The translations under genes and the position numbers were made by a program. 64,000 nt of DNA from Pezicula radicicola (taxonomy: Eukaryota; Ascomycota; Leotiomycetes; Helotiales; Dermateaceae), in the NCBI GenBank assembly GCA_003008705.1, contig PDUO01000010.1, positions 310,001 through 374,000 on the forward strand. The letters run 5' to 3'. Below are positions 47,112 through 58,676 of the stretch, piece after piece. Numbering within the stretch: position 1 is the first letter of the stretch; every line of letters begins with the position of its first letter. The notes beneath the pieces were generated by a model. The model was given only the letters and a program-made list of their open reading frames with translations. It did no database searches and was not told where the DNA came from.

Positions 47112-48970
47112 GAGCGCTCTGAGGGAGAAACGGTAACTACGGTTGTGAAGTACTAGATTAGGACAACTTGATTCATACATGGATTGGAATTGGTACATAC
47201 TACATGGGGGAGGGGGGGTGAAAAGTCGGGGTGGTATTTGGTCGGAGAATCTCTTTTGAGAAGTGTAGTAATTAAGTGTATGATAAAACGTTGTTCTAAT
47301 ACCATGCTCTAAAATATTCTCTCCATATTCTCTTGGGATGTAAATACTATTAATCCAATCTAACTATAAACGTAAACGCCACTATATTTACAACTAGATT
47401 CCCCATAGATGTGACCACCTTCCAACATAAGCTATAATAAGCCTACAATACTCTACCTACTTCAAACCCACTACCGTACAGTAAACATTGAAAACATTCC
47501 ACCCACCCAAACCTACCATACAATTATCCTAAGCACTTAACTAATGATTAACTTCTTAACTCTTACATTTAGCGTCATCGAAGATAGTAGAGATAGATTT
47601 CCTCGTTACTCGCTACTCGCTAAAATTCAACCATAGCTACCTTAGGCATCTAATCTATAGCAGAAACAACGCTATAGACCCACTCACCTCTACAATAAAA
47701 ACCCCCAACTCCACAGTAAACCTAGTGCACAACCTCGTACCTTCACAACATTCACACTAACACGCTCCGAATACCATAATAGTCAAGTACTTCGTACAAA
47801 ATACCTAACTTATTCAGAACCTCACCCTCATCTACCTCCCCAAACCATATCAACTCCAATTAGCTATAAATACTCCATAGCAAGAGAGAACCTAGAATCA
47901 AGTTAAACGCATACTATAAAATAAAAAAATTCTCATCGACGCCTTCCCGTCCAACTCAGCTTCTAGAAGCAAGCCCCGCCTTCACAGAATTTGTTACCGA
48001 GCTCTATACTTCTTCATAACGTTGATAAAACGAGCATCAGACGTATACGCCCTTAAAGTAGTATAGTATATTTCATAAACACAAACACAAACACAAACCC
48101 AAATATTCTAGTTACCAAATTAGACTTAGAACCTGTCATTTCTTGTCACCTTGTAATGGTTGGCTGATACTCAGTTTTTTGAATGAAGAAAGTAAAGGAA
48201 AGTTAAAAATATACTTGTTTGATTGTATTTGTACCAAGGATGTAGTTGTAAGATACGTTGTACAAGTACGTATACTTGCATCCTTGAAATCTATGTTCAG
48301 GTATCAGAGTTATGGTACTACTAATACATTAACGGTTAAATAGGGTCTTTAGTGAGGTCGTCGGTGAGGTCGTTCTTATTTTAAGGGATTATAGTTATTT
48401 GGTGTGAGGTGATGTCGTTTAATAAGAGGAGTGTTGTTAGTTTGTTGACTCTAAGGGTGTTGCACTAGTGCGGAGGTTGGAAGGTTCCGGTATAGATTCA
48501 CTTGTACTAACACAAGAATATAATTGCATATAGACAAGGATGTCATTGCAGAAGTCAAAGAGAGGATAAGCAAGAAATACAGACGGATTTAAACAACGCA
48601 AACTTAAAAGGCAACCAAATACAAAGCTGAATAATATTGTGCATCCTAAACAACTATAAGAGCTATTCTTAGTTGTAAAATGTTTCATATTCACCCAAAA
48701 ATACCGCCTTAGCCATTGTATATTTTATGAAACTTTTATTTGGTTCACCCTCAAATAAGTCGCCCACTTTACACCGTAAAAGCTATTTGTTTATACAAAA
48801 GAAACCTACATTTATCTTACAATTCCACGCAATGAAAGATTCAGGGCGCTACTAAGCCGATAACTCGCAACGGCGGGAAAGATCAAGTACGATCTGACTC
48901 CATCTCCATAATCAACGCTCCTCACTCCCAAATTCCTAAACTTCCCCAGCCTGCCTTATGTCGTAGGCAT
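47112..48970. other. 1.9-kb spacer with a G-poor, A/C-rich segment
   Basis: No supported gene. From about 47340 to 48120 the plus strand is markedly poor in G and rich in A and C, ending in an ACAAAC repeat near 48080. The strand asymmetry does not look like ordinary RIP. Short frames at 48143-48694 are unconvincing. Confidence 0.45.
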
Positions 48971-50499
48971 TCAGAAGCCGACAAGTCCTCTGGCGCTTAC
49001 AACCGCACCCTTGAAAAAATTAGATGGTGTACCTGTAGCATCGTCTGGATAGACCAAGAAAGCAAGGGAAATGATAATGTAGAGACCGAGCAACTAGAAC
49101 CAAATCGTCAGCAAGATATATTGGATAATAGACAAAGAACTTACCATGGCTCCTTCCAAGTAATTGCTCTTGCCGTCTTGCACGACGTATGTGACAACTA
49201 GGACACTCAAGAAAAAGACTACGGTCTCAAAAGTTTCAAAATGGAGAGTCATTGGCTGCTCAATGATCCATCCCAAGATCACCAGGAAAGGAGTAACGAG
49301 GAGAGCAATCTGCACGCTGGAACCAATCGCTACACCCATTGCAAGATCCATCTTATCCTTCACTGCAACGACTACAGCAGTTACGTGCTCAGCAGCGTTT
49401 CCAACAATGGGAAGGAGAATAAGACCAATGAATGTCTTGCTGATGTGTGCGGTTTGGACAAGGGAGTCGATACTATCAACGAGATATTCGGCGCAGACTG
49501 CTACAGCAATGGTAACAACTACTAAAACAATAGCTGCTGCCCAAGGACTCATTTGTGCTACTTCGCTCTCGACATCATCATCTGCTGATTGGTTCTCGGC
49601 ATCAAAGAGGTTGGCGTGGGTACGCAGTTGGAAGAACAGATACATAACGTAGAGGATTAGAAGAATGATGGCGGTGCCGCGGGAAAGAATTAAAATGTTG
49701 CCTTCTGAGTCCGAGTTGGAGCCTGAGAGCGCGGCATAGAGCTACTATTGTTAGTCAAAGTTATGCCAAAGAGTGCAGAAAGATACATACTGTGGCTGGG
49801 ATGATGAGTGCTGCAGATGCAAGAATCATCATTGAAGACATGGTAGATGCGACGGTCGAGTTGAACTCCTGCTCAATACCCATGGACGTACCAGTTCTCG
49901 TGTTATGAATGCCACCTGCCAAAAAGCAGCAGCCAAGAACCAGTAAGATATTCGACAATATGCTTCCCAGCATGCTAGACTGGACAATTCGAATTTCGCC
50001 ATTCTTCAATGCGACAATACTCACCTAACAAAAAAAAATTTAGCCTAGTTACCCATAGACCTCGTTGCATACGTACAATAAGTTCCACAGCGTTTCCAAA
50101 AGTCGCGTTCAACAGGCCTCCCATTGTCTCTCCCAGCTTCACCGAGATCTCCTCTGTCGCAAAGGATAGGACAGCCGCCAGCGGTACGATAGCAAAGAAG
50201 TTGAGGATAAAGACAATGGTAGGATCCCATCCTCCCGCTCCGGCAATGATTCCCAGAGGCACAAAGACCAGAAGCACATTGACATAGTTGCTCAGAAGCG
50301 TAATCTTCGTAACATTAAAACCTCGTGCTGGCCACCTCACAAGCCTGTTTGGGCTGTCCATTCCCGGTGTATGGTGCGTGTTTAAGAAGAACTCGTACAT
50401 GGCACTCTTGCGCCTGCCATTCGCATCATTCGCATTTCCATTCAACAATCCAGTACGTTCGTCGGCATGACCGCCGTTTGGTCCCGTCGAGGTAGGCAT
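48971..50499 (-). CDS. VCX1: Vacuolar Ca2+/H+ exchanger (CAX family)
   Basis: Moves Ca2+ into the vacuole in exchange for protons. Four exons (50077-50499, 49791-50024, 49145-49741, 48971-49093) give 458 residues. Both alpha-repeats of the family are present: [15 protein letters not shown]...[20 protein letters not shown] in the first half, and [14 protein letters not shown]...[17 protein letters not shown] in the second. About eleven hydrophobic helices and an acidic central loop ([15 protein letters not shown]) fit the CAX fold. All joins keep frame. The symbol is given by analogy with the yeast orthologue; the genome may have several CAX paralogues. Confidence 0.93.
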
Positions 50500-52399
50500 G
50501 TTCTCGTTGGTCGTAGTCGTTCTGGATCTTGGTTGGTATTGCGACGACCTGACGCGCTTAAGTTCTTTTCGATAAGAGGGTCCTGCTAAATATCACCAAA
50601 CCACATAGTTCAGAGTCAGCCCAACGTTTGTCCAGATGTCACTCGGCACTCCTTGGCTGAATGGCTGTGTAGAAGAATAGAGGAATATATGTGCGCATTC
50701 GAGAAGCAAAAAATGTTTGCGAGGGTGATGTGATCGGCGGGAGGCAAATGGTTGCTGCGGCTACATGAAACTATGTGTAGGACGAAGATATTTCGCAGTC
50801 TCGAAAGCTTGGTACGAGTATGGCAGGGAAGGTGCGACAAACAGCTTTGAGAGCTCGAGAGCAGAGGAAGGATGGGATATACAAAAGGGCGACTGTGCCC
50901 TGTGGCTGGAGGCAGGGAGATGTGATTTGACAGGAAAAAGGATGGGGAAGGAAGATTGGGGAAGGATGCAAGTACTGGGCGGTGGATTGATTACAGTACA
51001 GTACAGATAGAAGGAGATTGGAGCAACTTACACACCATCTTGGCAAATGTTTGGATGTGGTTGTCGCGGAGGGTTGGGATGTGTGATTCTTGCTTCGGCG
51101 TGCCGGTGGTCGGGGCAAAGCACGTCTGCAGGTCGCTCTGTCTCTCTCTTGGACAGCTACTGCGCCTCGTTTTGGAGAGGACTTCGAGCTTGTTTGCACG
51201 ACACACGACTCAAAGGTGATACCGGTACAGGGGGCGTCCGATGGTGGATCGATCGGAGACTTTTGTTATCGTTCGAGACAAATTTGATATGGACGTGATC
51301 TGCTGCTGGTGACCCTGGAATTCAAATACAGTGGGGAGAGTGTTCACCTCAACGACGTCGTTGACTTTGGCCAAGAGCACTCTCGCAAGTTCTCTGGGGA
51401 GCTAGTTTCTTTATGCTGTCTACCTATCACTTGGCTTATTGCATCTCGACTAACATGGCTAAGTAGCTAATCAAGCATCACTACCTATACTATTGCCAAT
51501 AACCTTGGTTTTCTTGGTCTGTTTGCGTTGTATCACTCTAATTCGCTGCATTCCTCAACTACTGCTCCCTGACGCAGGTGGAAAGTTTCCTGCCCCTCGA
51601 AATCACAACTCTCCTGTAGCGAAAAGTTCGCACTCTTCGGTTCGTATTTTTGCAATTTCGTTATTTGCAATAATAATGATTCCTCTTTTCTTCGCATTGC
51701 GCATCGCCGACCTCACGAAGCAAATAGAGAAGCCAGTCCATCGCGATTGGCAAACGCGCTTCATATGGGCTTTGGCCGCGAACGCTGACGTAGCTTAGGG
51801 CCGGTTGACTTTGTGACTCTTGCACAGCCATGCTTGGCATCGACGACCGGCCCCGAACTTCCCAATTGTTTTATCCGGCCTTTTGAGCCATTTTTGTGAT
51901 TGATTCTGGGCAGCACAAAAGCGGGGAGACCGTTTCTTACGGCGATATGTGTTTCGGAAAGCACGTGGAGGATCCGTAGGAGTTCAGAGAGGAAAGTCAA
52001 GTTCATCCGATATTTCCTTGACCGAACAGCTGGAGACGAAAGACGACTCGAACATGTTACACGGTATTATCAAGCGAGAGCAATTGATTTTTTTTTGGCA
52101 GTGCTGTAAATTGAGTCTCATAGTAAGAGCAATAGAGGTAAACGAGAAAATGGGCTTGGAAACAGAACATTGGTTGCTGCTAGTCTTGATTCTTTCGAGA
52201 TCAATTGCTAGCAGCGCTGGCAATGCAGGTTGATAGACTAAGCTTGCAAGACGCCTGCCAATCTTGAGAAGTCATGGATCTATAGCTTAATTTCTTCAAG
52301 CGACTCATTTTTTCAGTCACTTGATTAATTTAGGTACAGTAACTAGTTCACTTGATTCAAGTCTTTGATTTAAAGCTTGTACTGATTGTTCCACTTTAC
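50500..52399. other. Long intergenic region
   Basis: Upstream of the exchanger and downstream of Stn1. Frames at 50765-51300 overlap on both strands and have no motif. 51493-51798 has a hydrophobic frame without support. 52300-52390 is another AAGT/CTTGATTCAAG-type island. The exchanger probably has a long 5' UTR here. Confidence 0.45.
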
Positions 52400-53417
52400 T
52401 CATTGGTTGTATACTGTGGCTCTCCCATCTAAACTCCTGCCAGTCATGACTGCTCGGTTGCTGTTCAGTCCAGTCTCGTTTTGGTTCTTCCGTACCTTGC
52501 CCTTAAGCAACGCCTTTTCCTCCTCTGTCATCCGTTGTGCTGCGTGACTTCTCCTTTTCCTCTCCCGAGTATCCAACGTGGCACCAGCCACGACTCCTTT
52601 CTCAGTGGCCTGAACTTCTGTTCCTTGGCCATTGTCTTCCCCATTGCTCTTGTACCTCTCCTGCTTCACAGGGTCCTTCCTTTTTCGTATAGCACTCTGC
52701 TTGTGCATGCTGCGCTTTCGCATCTTCTCTTCCATTCTTGGTTCCACAATCCAAGGCTTGCTCAGCATGTCTCGTCGAAATTCCAAGCTCTCATTCCAGC
52801 ATCTCACTTCTTCCTCTGTACCTCGCATGAGAACAACGCTGCTAATCTCAATCTGCTTCATACCCCGGAACTCGCATACCTTCCCTTTGACCTTGACAAC
52901 TGATCCAACGTCGATTCCCTCGGCCACTTTTGATGGATTTTGGGGGTTGCTTGCTGCTGTCGGTTCAGGCTTACCATACTGCTTATCGTTTGCTCGATCT
53001 AGATTCGACCTTGTCCGCGCAGCTTCGGCTGGCAGAGTCGATGTCTGTGGCGGCGGAGGTAGCGCACAGGTACATTCCATACATTCTCCGCTACTATCGT
53101 CGAGTGTGTATACTCTTCGCTGGTAGAAGTCATCGATTGCGACCAGAACGCCAGTAAGGCGCACCCATTTTATCGGGTGATTTCCATGGTGGTAGAGAGG
53201 TTTCCCTTTAACACGATCTCATTAGCTGCCATGATTTACATCGTCGCATAGCCGAGATAGGCGAGAGAGGCAGAGAAGCAATACCGTCAAGGACCATGCC
53301 AACCGATTGCAGTTTATGCACATCGACAGCTCGCAATGGACACCATTTTCCAATTGTCGGCGAAATATCGTGGCAATAGACTGGATATATTGGTGGATGG
53401 GAGGTTGCTGATGTCAT
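52400..53417 (-). CDS. STN1: CST-complex subunit Stn1 (telomere capping)
   Basis: Binds single-stranded telomeric DNA with Ten1 and helps control telomere replication. Two exons (53285-53417, 52400-53205) give 312 residues. The OB-fold N-terminus is recognisable: PVYCHDISPTIGKWCPL, AVDVHKLQSV, then across the 79-bp intron YHHGNHPIKWVRLTGVLVAI and VYTLDDSSGECMECT, with VGSVVKVKGKV and RGMKQIEIS. The C-terminal third is basic and low in complexity, probably disordered, with RERKRRSHAAQRMTEEEKALL. The intron ends in AAAG rather than CAG/TAG; the AAG end is the only one that keeps the frame. An in-frame ATG at 53570 exists, but I prefer 53417. Confidence 0.87.
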
Positions 53418-54854
53418 GGCATGATTGTCGTTGGCAGGAGAGTGTATGAGGTTGTGTATGAGGTTTGAGGTTGTGCCTGTCCAAAAGTTGGTTGTGTTTC
53501 CTCTTTCCAAGTTACTTCGTACGTTTTGAAGTTGTTGTGACCAACTCGCGTTATGCTGGCGCGAACGCACGTGACAGGCGGTCTGTGCAACCTCGTCTTG
53601 AAACTACCGACGTCCCCCGTCTTTCAGACTTTCACCCAACCTTCAAGTGATGATGGGAGGCTCAGGCGATCAACAACAACTTACAAAGTGGACTATACAA
53701 TGCCTACTTCGGGCGCAGAGGAATAAGCTGACAATTTGTCATGGAAGTTGTTCCTCCATTTCCCGCCATTACACTTGCACGCTCTGGTGATTGAGGCTTT
53801 TTATTTCACTGCAATCGGGCCACACAGTTACACTGTCATGGACTGTCGTCAAGGGAGCATCTTGGGGCGCAATGCAGCCTAGAGCAGCCTATGGACAGTC
53901 ATCAGCTCGCTGACCGTCATCCTATTAGTATGCTTCAGGCACAGTAGCCATTGTTACAGCTTACCTGACACCTGGCGAGCGAGATCGAAAGACGGTGAGA
54001 TGGTGGTGCATTCATTGGGTCTTGTATGGTACCTGTCAATCAATTTCTCAATTGACCTTACCTGTGTTGCTTTTACTGTTGCTGCGGAGTCATTTTGGGT
54101 ATAGTTGCATATCTGTATGGCGTCCAATGGCACCTTTCCGCCCCACACCATTACCTCTTGCGACAACATGCAGCCCAGGCAATTTGCTGCATCTGGCTTT
54201 TGGTGTTGTTCAATTTATTCTGCGCTCATCTTTAAAGAGTCTCCTGGAAGTTTATGCCTTGTGCGTTCCAACAATATAAGAAACGTACAATCTATGCAAG
54301 CGCCTGGTCTGACGTGTTCACTGATTTTTGCTCTCAAGCTAGCCAGCTATTCCGGGATTCTCTTCTTGCCCGACATGGTAGAGCACAGAACTCTCAGCCT
54401 TGCATGATGCAGAAAATTGCGACCTTTCCGTTCCTCTCGAGATCGTCTATTTGCGCCCTTGAGACAGGGGCCCCTGCCAAGGGCTCAAGGGCTCATTGCT
54501 AGGCGTAGAGGGCTCTCAAGGACCTGTGCAGCTGGGCGTAACTGAAAGGCATCTCAGACGCACCCGGCCTCAGCCTTGATTAATACCTGGAGGCACAAAA
54601 GACATGAGTTTTCGAGTCCTTCTGTTATTTTCTTTCAGAGATGTGTCTATGCCCTGAATATGCCCTCAAGAGTTTTCATGTCAGATTCTCGTTAAGCCTC
54701 TCTTTTATAATATTGAATTTTCCGCCCTTGGTCTCGTAGGGCTGCGTCTTCTTCTTAAAGCCGAGAAATATTCAGGCTCGTCAGATTATTCTGAGAGCGC
54801 CGCCCATCTTTTGAAGAGAGCCTCAACCTGTATAAAAAGAACAGAATTATCTTC
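53418..54854. other. Intergenic region between divergent genes
   Basis: Promoters of Stn1 and the zinc-finger protease face each other here. Frames at 53995-54502 are unconvincing. No repeat or RNA gene was identified. Confidence 0.45.
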
Positions 54855-57800
54855 ATGGCTTCAGATACTACGCTTCAAGATTTCCTCTCCTACTTAAAAC
54901 GCGAGGTGTGCATATCAGTGTCCCATCACAAAATCCTCAAAAACTGACTTAATAAAATTCAGGCTGGAAGACATATATACACGTCAATGGATTCTTCTGG
55001 TTACGTCGATCATGATGAAGACATGCTAGATACTCCAGTTAATTCAATTAACGGACCACTAACACAATTCACCACTGATGCTAACCATCCTATACGTTGC
55101 GAGCAACAGAGCTCTGCCTATCCGTTCTATGCTCCTTACACGCAGCCACCTTCTGCAACCTTCAGCACAAACGAGTCTTCGAACTCAACTGCCTCCAACT
55201 TTGGGCCTGAAGGCTACAGAGAACCCCCGACGTTCATCGAGAGCTCGCCAAGAAACGTATTTGCCGAACCTGAACCCTTGTCTGGCTCCTATCTTCCAAA
55301 CTTTGTATTTGAAGGAAGAGATGCATCATTTAATCAGACAAATTCTAGGTGGCCATCATCAAGTGGCCAATTTCGAACTTCAAGTGTGCCAAACATAAAC
55401 TACGCATCACAGATTCCCTTTCACAACATCGGAAATGGCAATGTATGTTCATAACAACCCTTCGAAGCACTCCTTTGTTGTCTGATTATTGCTGAACCCC
55501 TTTCTTACTTAATCTCAATTAGTTCTCCCACCAATATAATACTTCTCCCACCGAAGCTCAGATGAAGCACCAACCATTTGTATGCAGAGTGCCTGGATGT
55601 GGGACCAGAATCTCGAAGAAGGGCGACCTCAAAAGACACAATGAGGAGCAGCATAATCAAAACAAAAAAAGATACATATGTGGTACCTGCGATGAGAACA
55701 CCCGGCGCAAGGAAGGATACATCCGTGAAGAGAAATGGAAAAATCATAATGTAACCCACGACAATCTAAGGGTGACATCAACATTCAAGTGCCGCTTCTG
55801 CACAGGTCCGGATAATCTAGAGGTACTCTGCTTTGGCAGCGAAAAGTCGTTCAAGGACCATTTCGACATAAAACACCCCGGGCAATGTATGGATAGTACT
55901 GAGCGTAAGTAACACTCTAGAGCGCCACTGTACAACCTTCTAGTTTAGTGAAAGCAAAGGAGTGTTTATCTTACTAATTTGTCTGCTCTAGTGTCCTCAA
56001 ATTTCCCCAAAAGGGGCCATGGTGCTAAAGCAACGGAAAATGTAAAGAGACTGAAAATGCAAAGTCTAGAAGAAGGACTACTTGCACCAAAACCACAGCA
56101 GCATCAAGACCAGCCGGTCGAGCTAACAGTTCCTGACGTTGAGGCTTCCGACTTCTTTGCTCTTTCAAATCATGAAGGTCAGTTACCTTTTTGACTTCCG
56201 GCTCACACCCGACTACTTGCAGTTTCTTGACCTAGTAGTTGGCCGTATGGCTGACGTGTTGATATAGTCTTTGGTAAGTTCGAAGAAGATGTTATGCATA
56301 CAATGGGCAGTGGCGAGGGCAATAGAACTACGATATCATTTAACGTTCTCCAGCGCTCCGTCAAGCTCCACGGACCCGAAACCTCTCTAAAGCTTTTGAA
56401 AGAGGCCCTTGAAGAGTTTTTGAGCAAAAAAAGATCTCTTCAATATACAGCAAATCCTACTTCAATGAGCGTCCTAAAATCCTCAAATCGCCGAGCGGAT
56501 TTAACTAATTCCACCGGCCATAAGACTTTCCCAATGAGATCCAAAGAAGATGCAGGCCTCTTGCACGTGTGGCATGAAACAATTATTCCACGCCTTCCTT
56601 CTCTACTTGTGAGGACCATTGGGAACGAATACTCGGCCAGCCTTGTACGCAAGGGCCGCTCTCAAACGTCAGGGAACGCAGTGATTCAAATACAAAGCCA
56701 TACGATACCTTCTCTTACGGTCCAAGAACACATCCGGAAGACTATTTTACCTTTTGTAGATGGATTTGGCTTCCTCAAGACTCATATTCAGTTCCTAAGC
56801 GGACTGCTGACGACACTTGCTGGCGAGAATTCCAAGATAAACGAGCTTAATGAGACCCCCGAGCAAGATGAAGAGCTAAATAGCGATGAGCCTGAACCAT
56901 ACCCGTTTTATAAAAGGTATTGGAGAACTCCAGGTACGTTCGTATACCCCTAAGAGATTCTTGAAACTTTATACTATTTATTATTTCAAAATCACAATTC
57001 AAGTTATTATATCTCTATACTCGACAAGTCAATGAACTGACTCAAGTATTTTGACTTATAGGCCCTGGTGCGTCCATTGGCTTGCTTTGTACAGAACAAA
57101 TAGCTGCCACGATTTGTTGTTACGTTAATGTCGATGAGAAAATGTACATCCTTACCGTGAGGCACTTTGTTGATAAATCACACGAGCATCTTCTGAAAGG
57201 AGTCGCGGACTTGACTACTGTTGTTTCCCCAGCTTTGGCCGACGCCAACGATATGCGTTTACGCTTCAAACAGTACCTCTCCGATCTCGAAATTGAGCTT
57301 CAGGAGGTCATGGTTACCCACTTAGGTATGGTCATCCATTATCACTAGTTGCCTATTTGTTGTATGTTTCTGCCTACCGGCGCAGAGGTCCCAGTCCCAT
57401 TGCTCAAGCCAATCCAACGACTGGTGGGCTACCCTATATCCGGGTCTTTGGCATCTGCTCGTTCCAACAGGCTTCGTTAAACTACAGACACAAGTGTTCC
57501 GCGAACAAAACATTGACTCATAACTGCTGGTCTAAAATTGAAGAAGCGCAGCTGACTGTGAGAAATGTAGGCGATCGTTATAAAGAATTTGTCCCTTTGA
57601 AAGAAATTGAAAATCTTCCTGAACCTGCCGAAACCATCATGAAACAGCGGGAAATTATCGAAAAGGATCTTTCATACCTGTTAAACGGCTCTCAGTCACT
57701 GAAGTTGGGCACATTTGAGCATAAGAGTGCCACATCCCCGACCCGTGATCCATCCTTGCCACCTCTCCCAGGTCAACCGAAATATGCACATCATCTCGAT

Positions 57801-58676
57801 TGGGCACTTTGCAGTGTTGTTTCCACACGAAAAGGTACCAACTGCCATCGTTACCAGTACGATTCAATTAAGGATGACGTTGACTACTATACTGGTGCAA
57901 CAGACACTTGTGGTGCAGGAGAACCTTTCATGGAGACGTGCACTGTTCAAGCAAACGAAAGGATACATTTTGTTGGGCAAGCAACCGGTCGCCAATATGG
58001 AGAGATCAACGCAGCACGGATTCTCATAAGTCACGATGGCATCACCAGTGAAGAATGGGCAATGGTCAAATCACCTAAAAGCCAAGCAGGCACGGGCATT
58101 CACAGAGGTGATTCTGGGGCAGGAATCATTCGCGACTATGATAACAAACTTGTCGGACTCTTATGGGCTTCCACCAAAGATGGGCAGCTTGTTTTCAGTC
58201 CTATTAATACAGTCTTCGAAGACATAAAGCAGAAGCTCGATGCTAGATCCGTCTCCCTGCCACCCATCGGTCCAAGGCCTTCTCCATCGACTGTCGATAG
58301 TATACCTTTCGAAGTTGACCTCATCTGCCGCGACAAAACATTGGAAACTCCCATGAAACGCAAAAAGTTCTCCTCGAGCCATATGCCCACGCCAAAACGC
58401 ACAACTACTATCCCAAAGAGAGTTATCAATCCGCCCACGGTCACTGATCCCATGAAACCCGAAAAATTGGTCTCGAAGTTACTAAAGGAGATTGATGCAT
58501 CAGACAACAAGGAGAATAACAAATACGCCTTCGAGTATATTCTCACCGAGTGGCATCCCAAAGTGCAAAAGGGATGGACTTTCCCAATGACTTCAAAGGT
58601 ATGCCACGCTTCCAAGAGTCGTCGGTACTTGGGAAATGGAAACAGAGCTCTGAAAACCTTGGTGGCGAATGTGTGA
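54855..58676 (+). CDS. C2H2 zinc-finger protein fused to a chymotrypsin-fold serine-protease domain
   Basis: Exons 54855-54905, 54963-55442, 55523-55904, 55992-56177, 56268-56933 and 57062-57325 join in frame, followed by a final coding block to 58676. After a disordered leader, a classic finger reads CRVPGCGTRISKKGDLKRH(X)4H. A second Cys/His cluster follows (YICGTCDEN, FKCRFCTGPDN, FDIKHPGQC). Downstream is a protease-like domain with His in YILTVRHFVD, a candidate Asp in HHLDWALCSV and the Ser motif IHRGDSGAGII. A basic C-terminal tail follows. Frame continuity fails between about 57386 and 57545: the in-frame exon after the CAG at 57385 reaches a stop near 57480. The downstream frame can be rejoined only by a weak GTTAAA...AAG intron or by assuming lesions. 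Two genes or a pseudogene are possible alternatives. Confidence 0.68.

Noticed and set aside
50765..51300. Overlapping frames on both strands upstream of the Ca2+/H+ exchanger
   Set aside because: No coding texture; best explained as promoter and 5' UTR.
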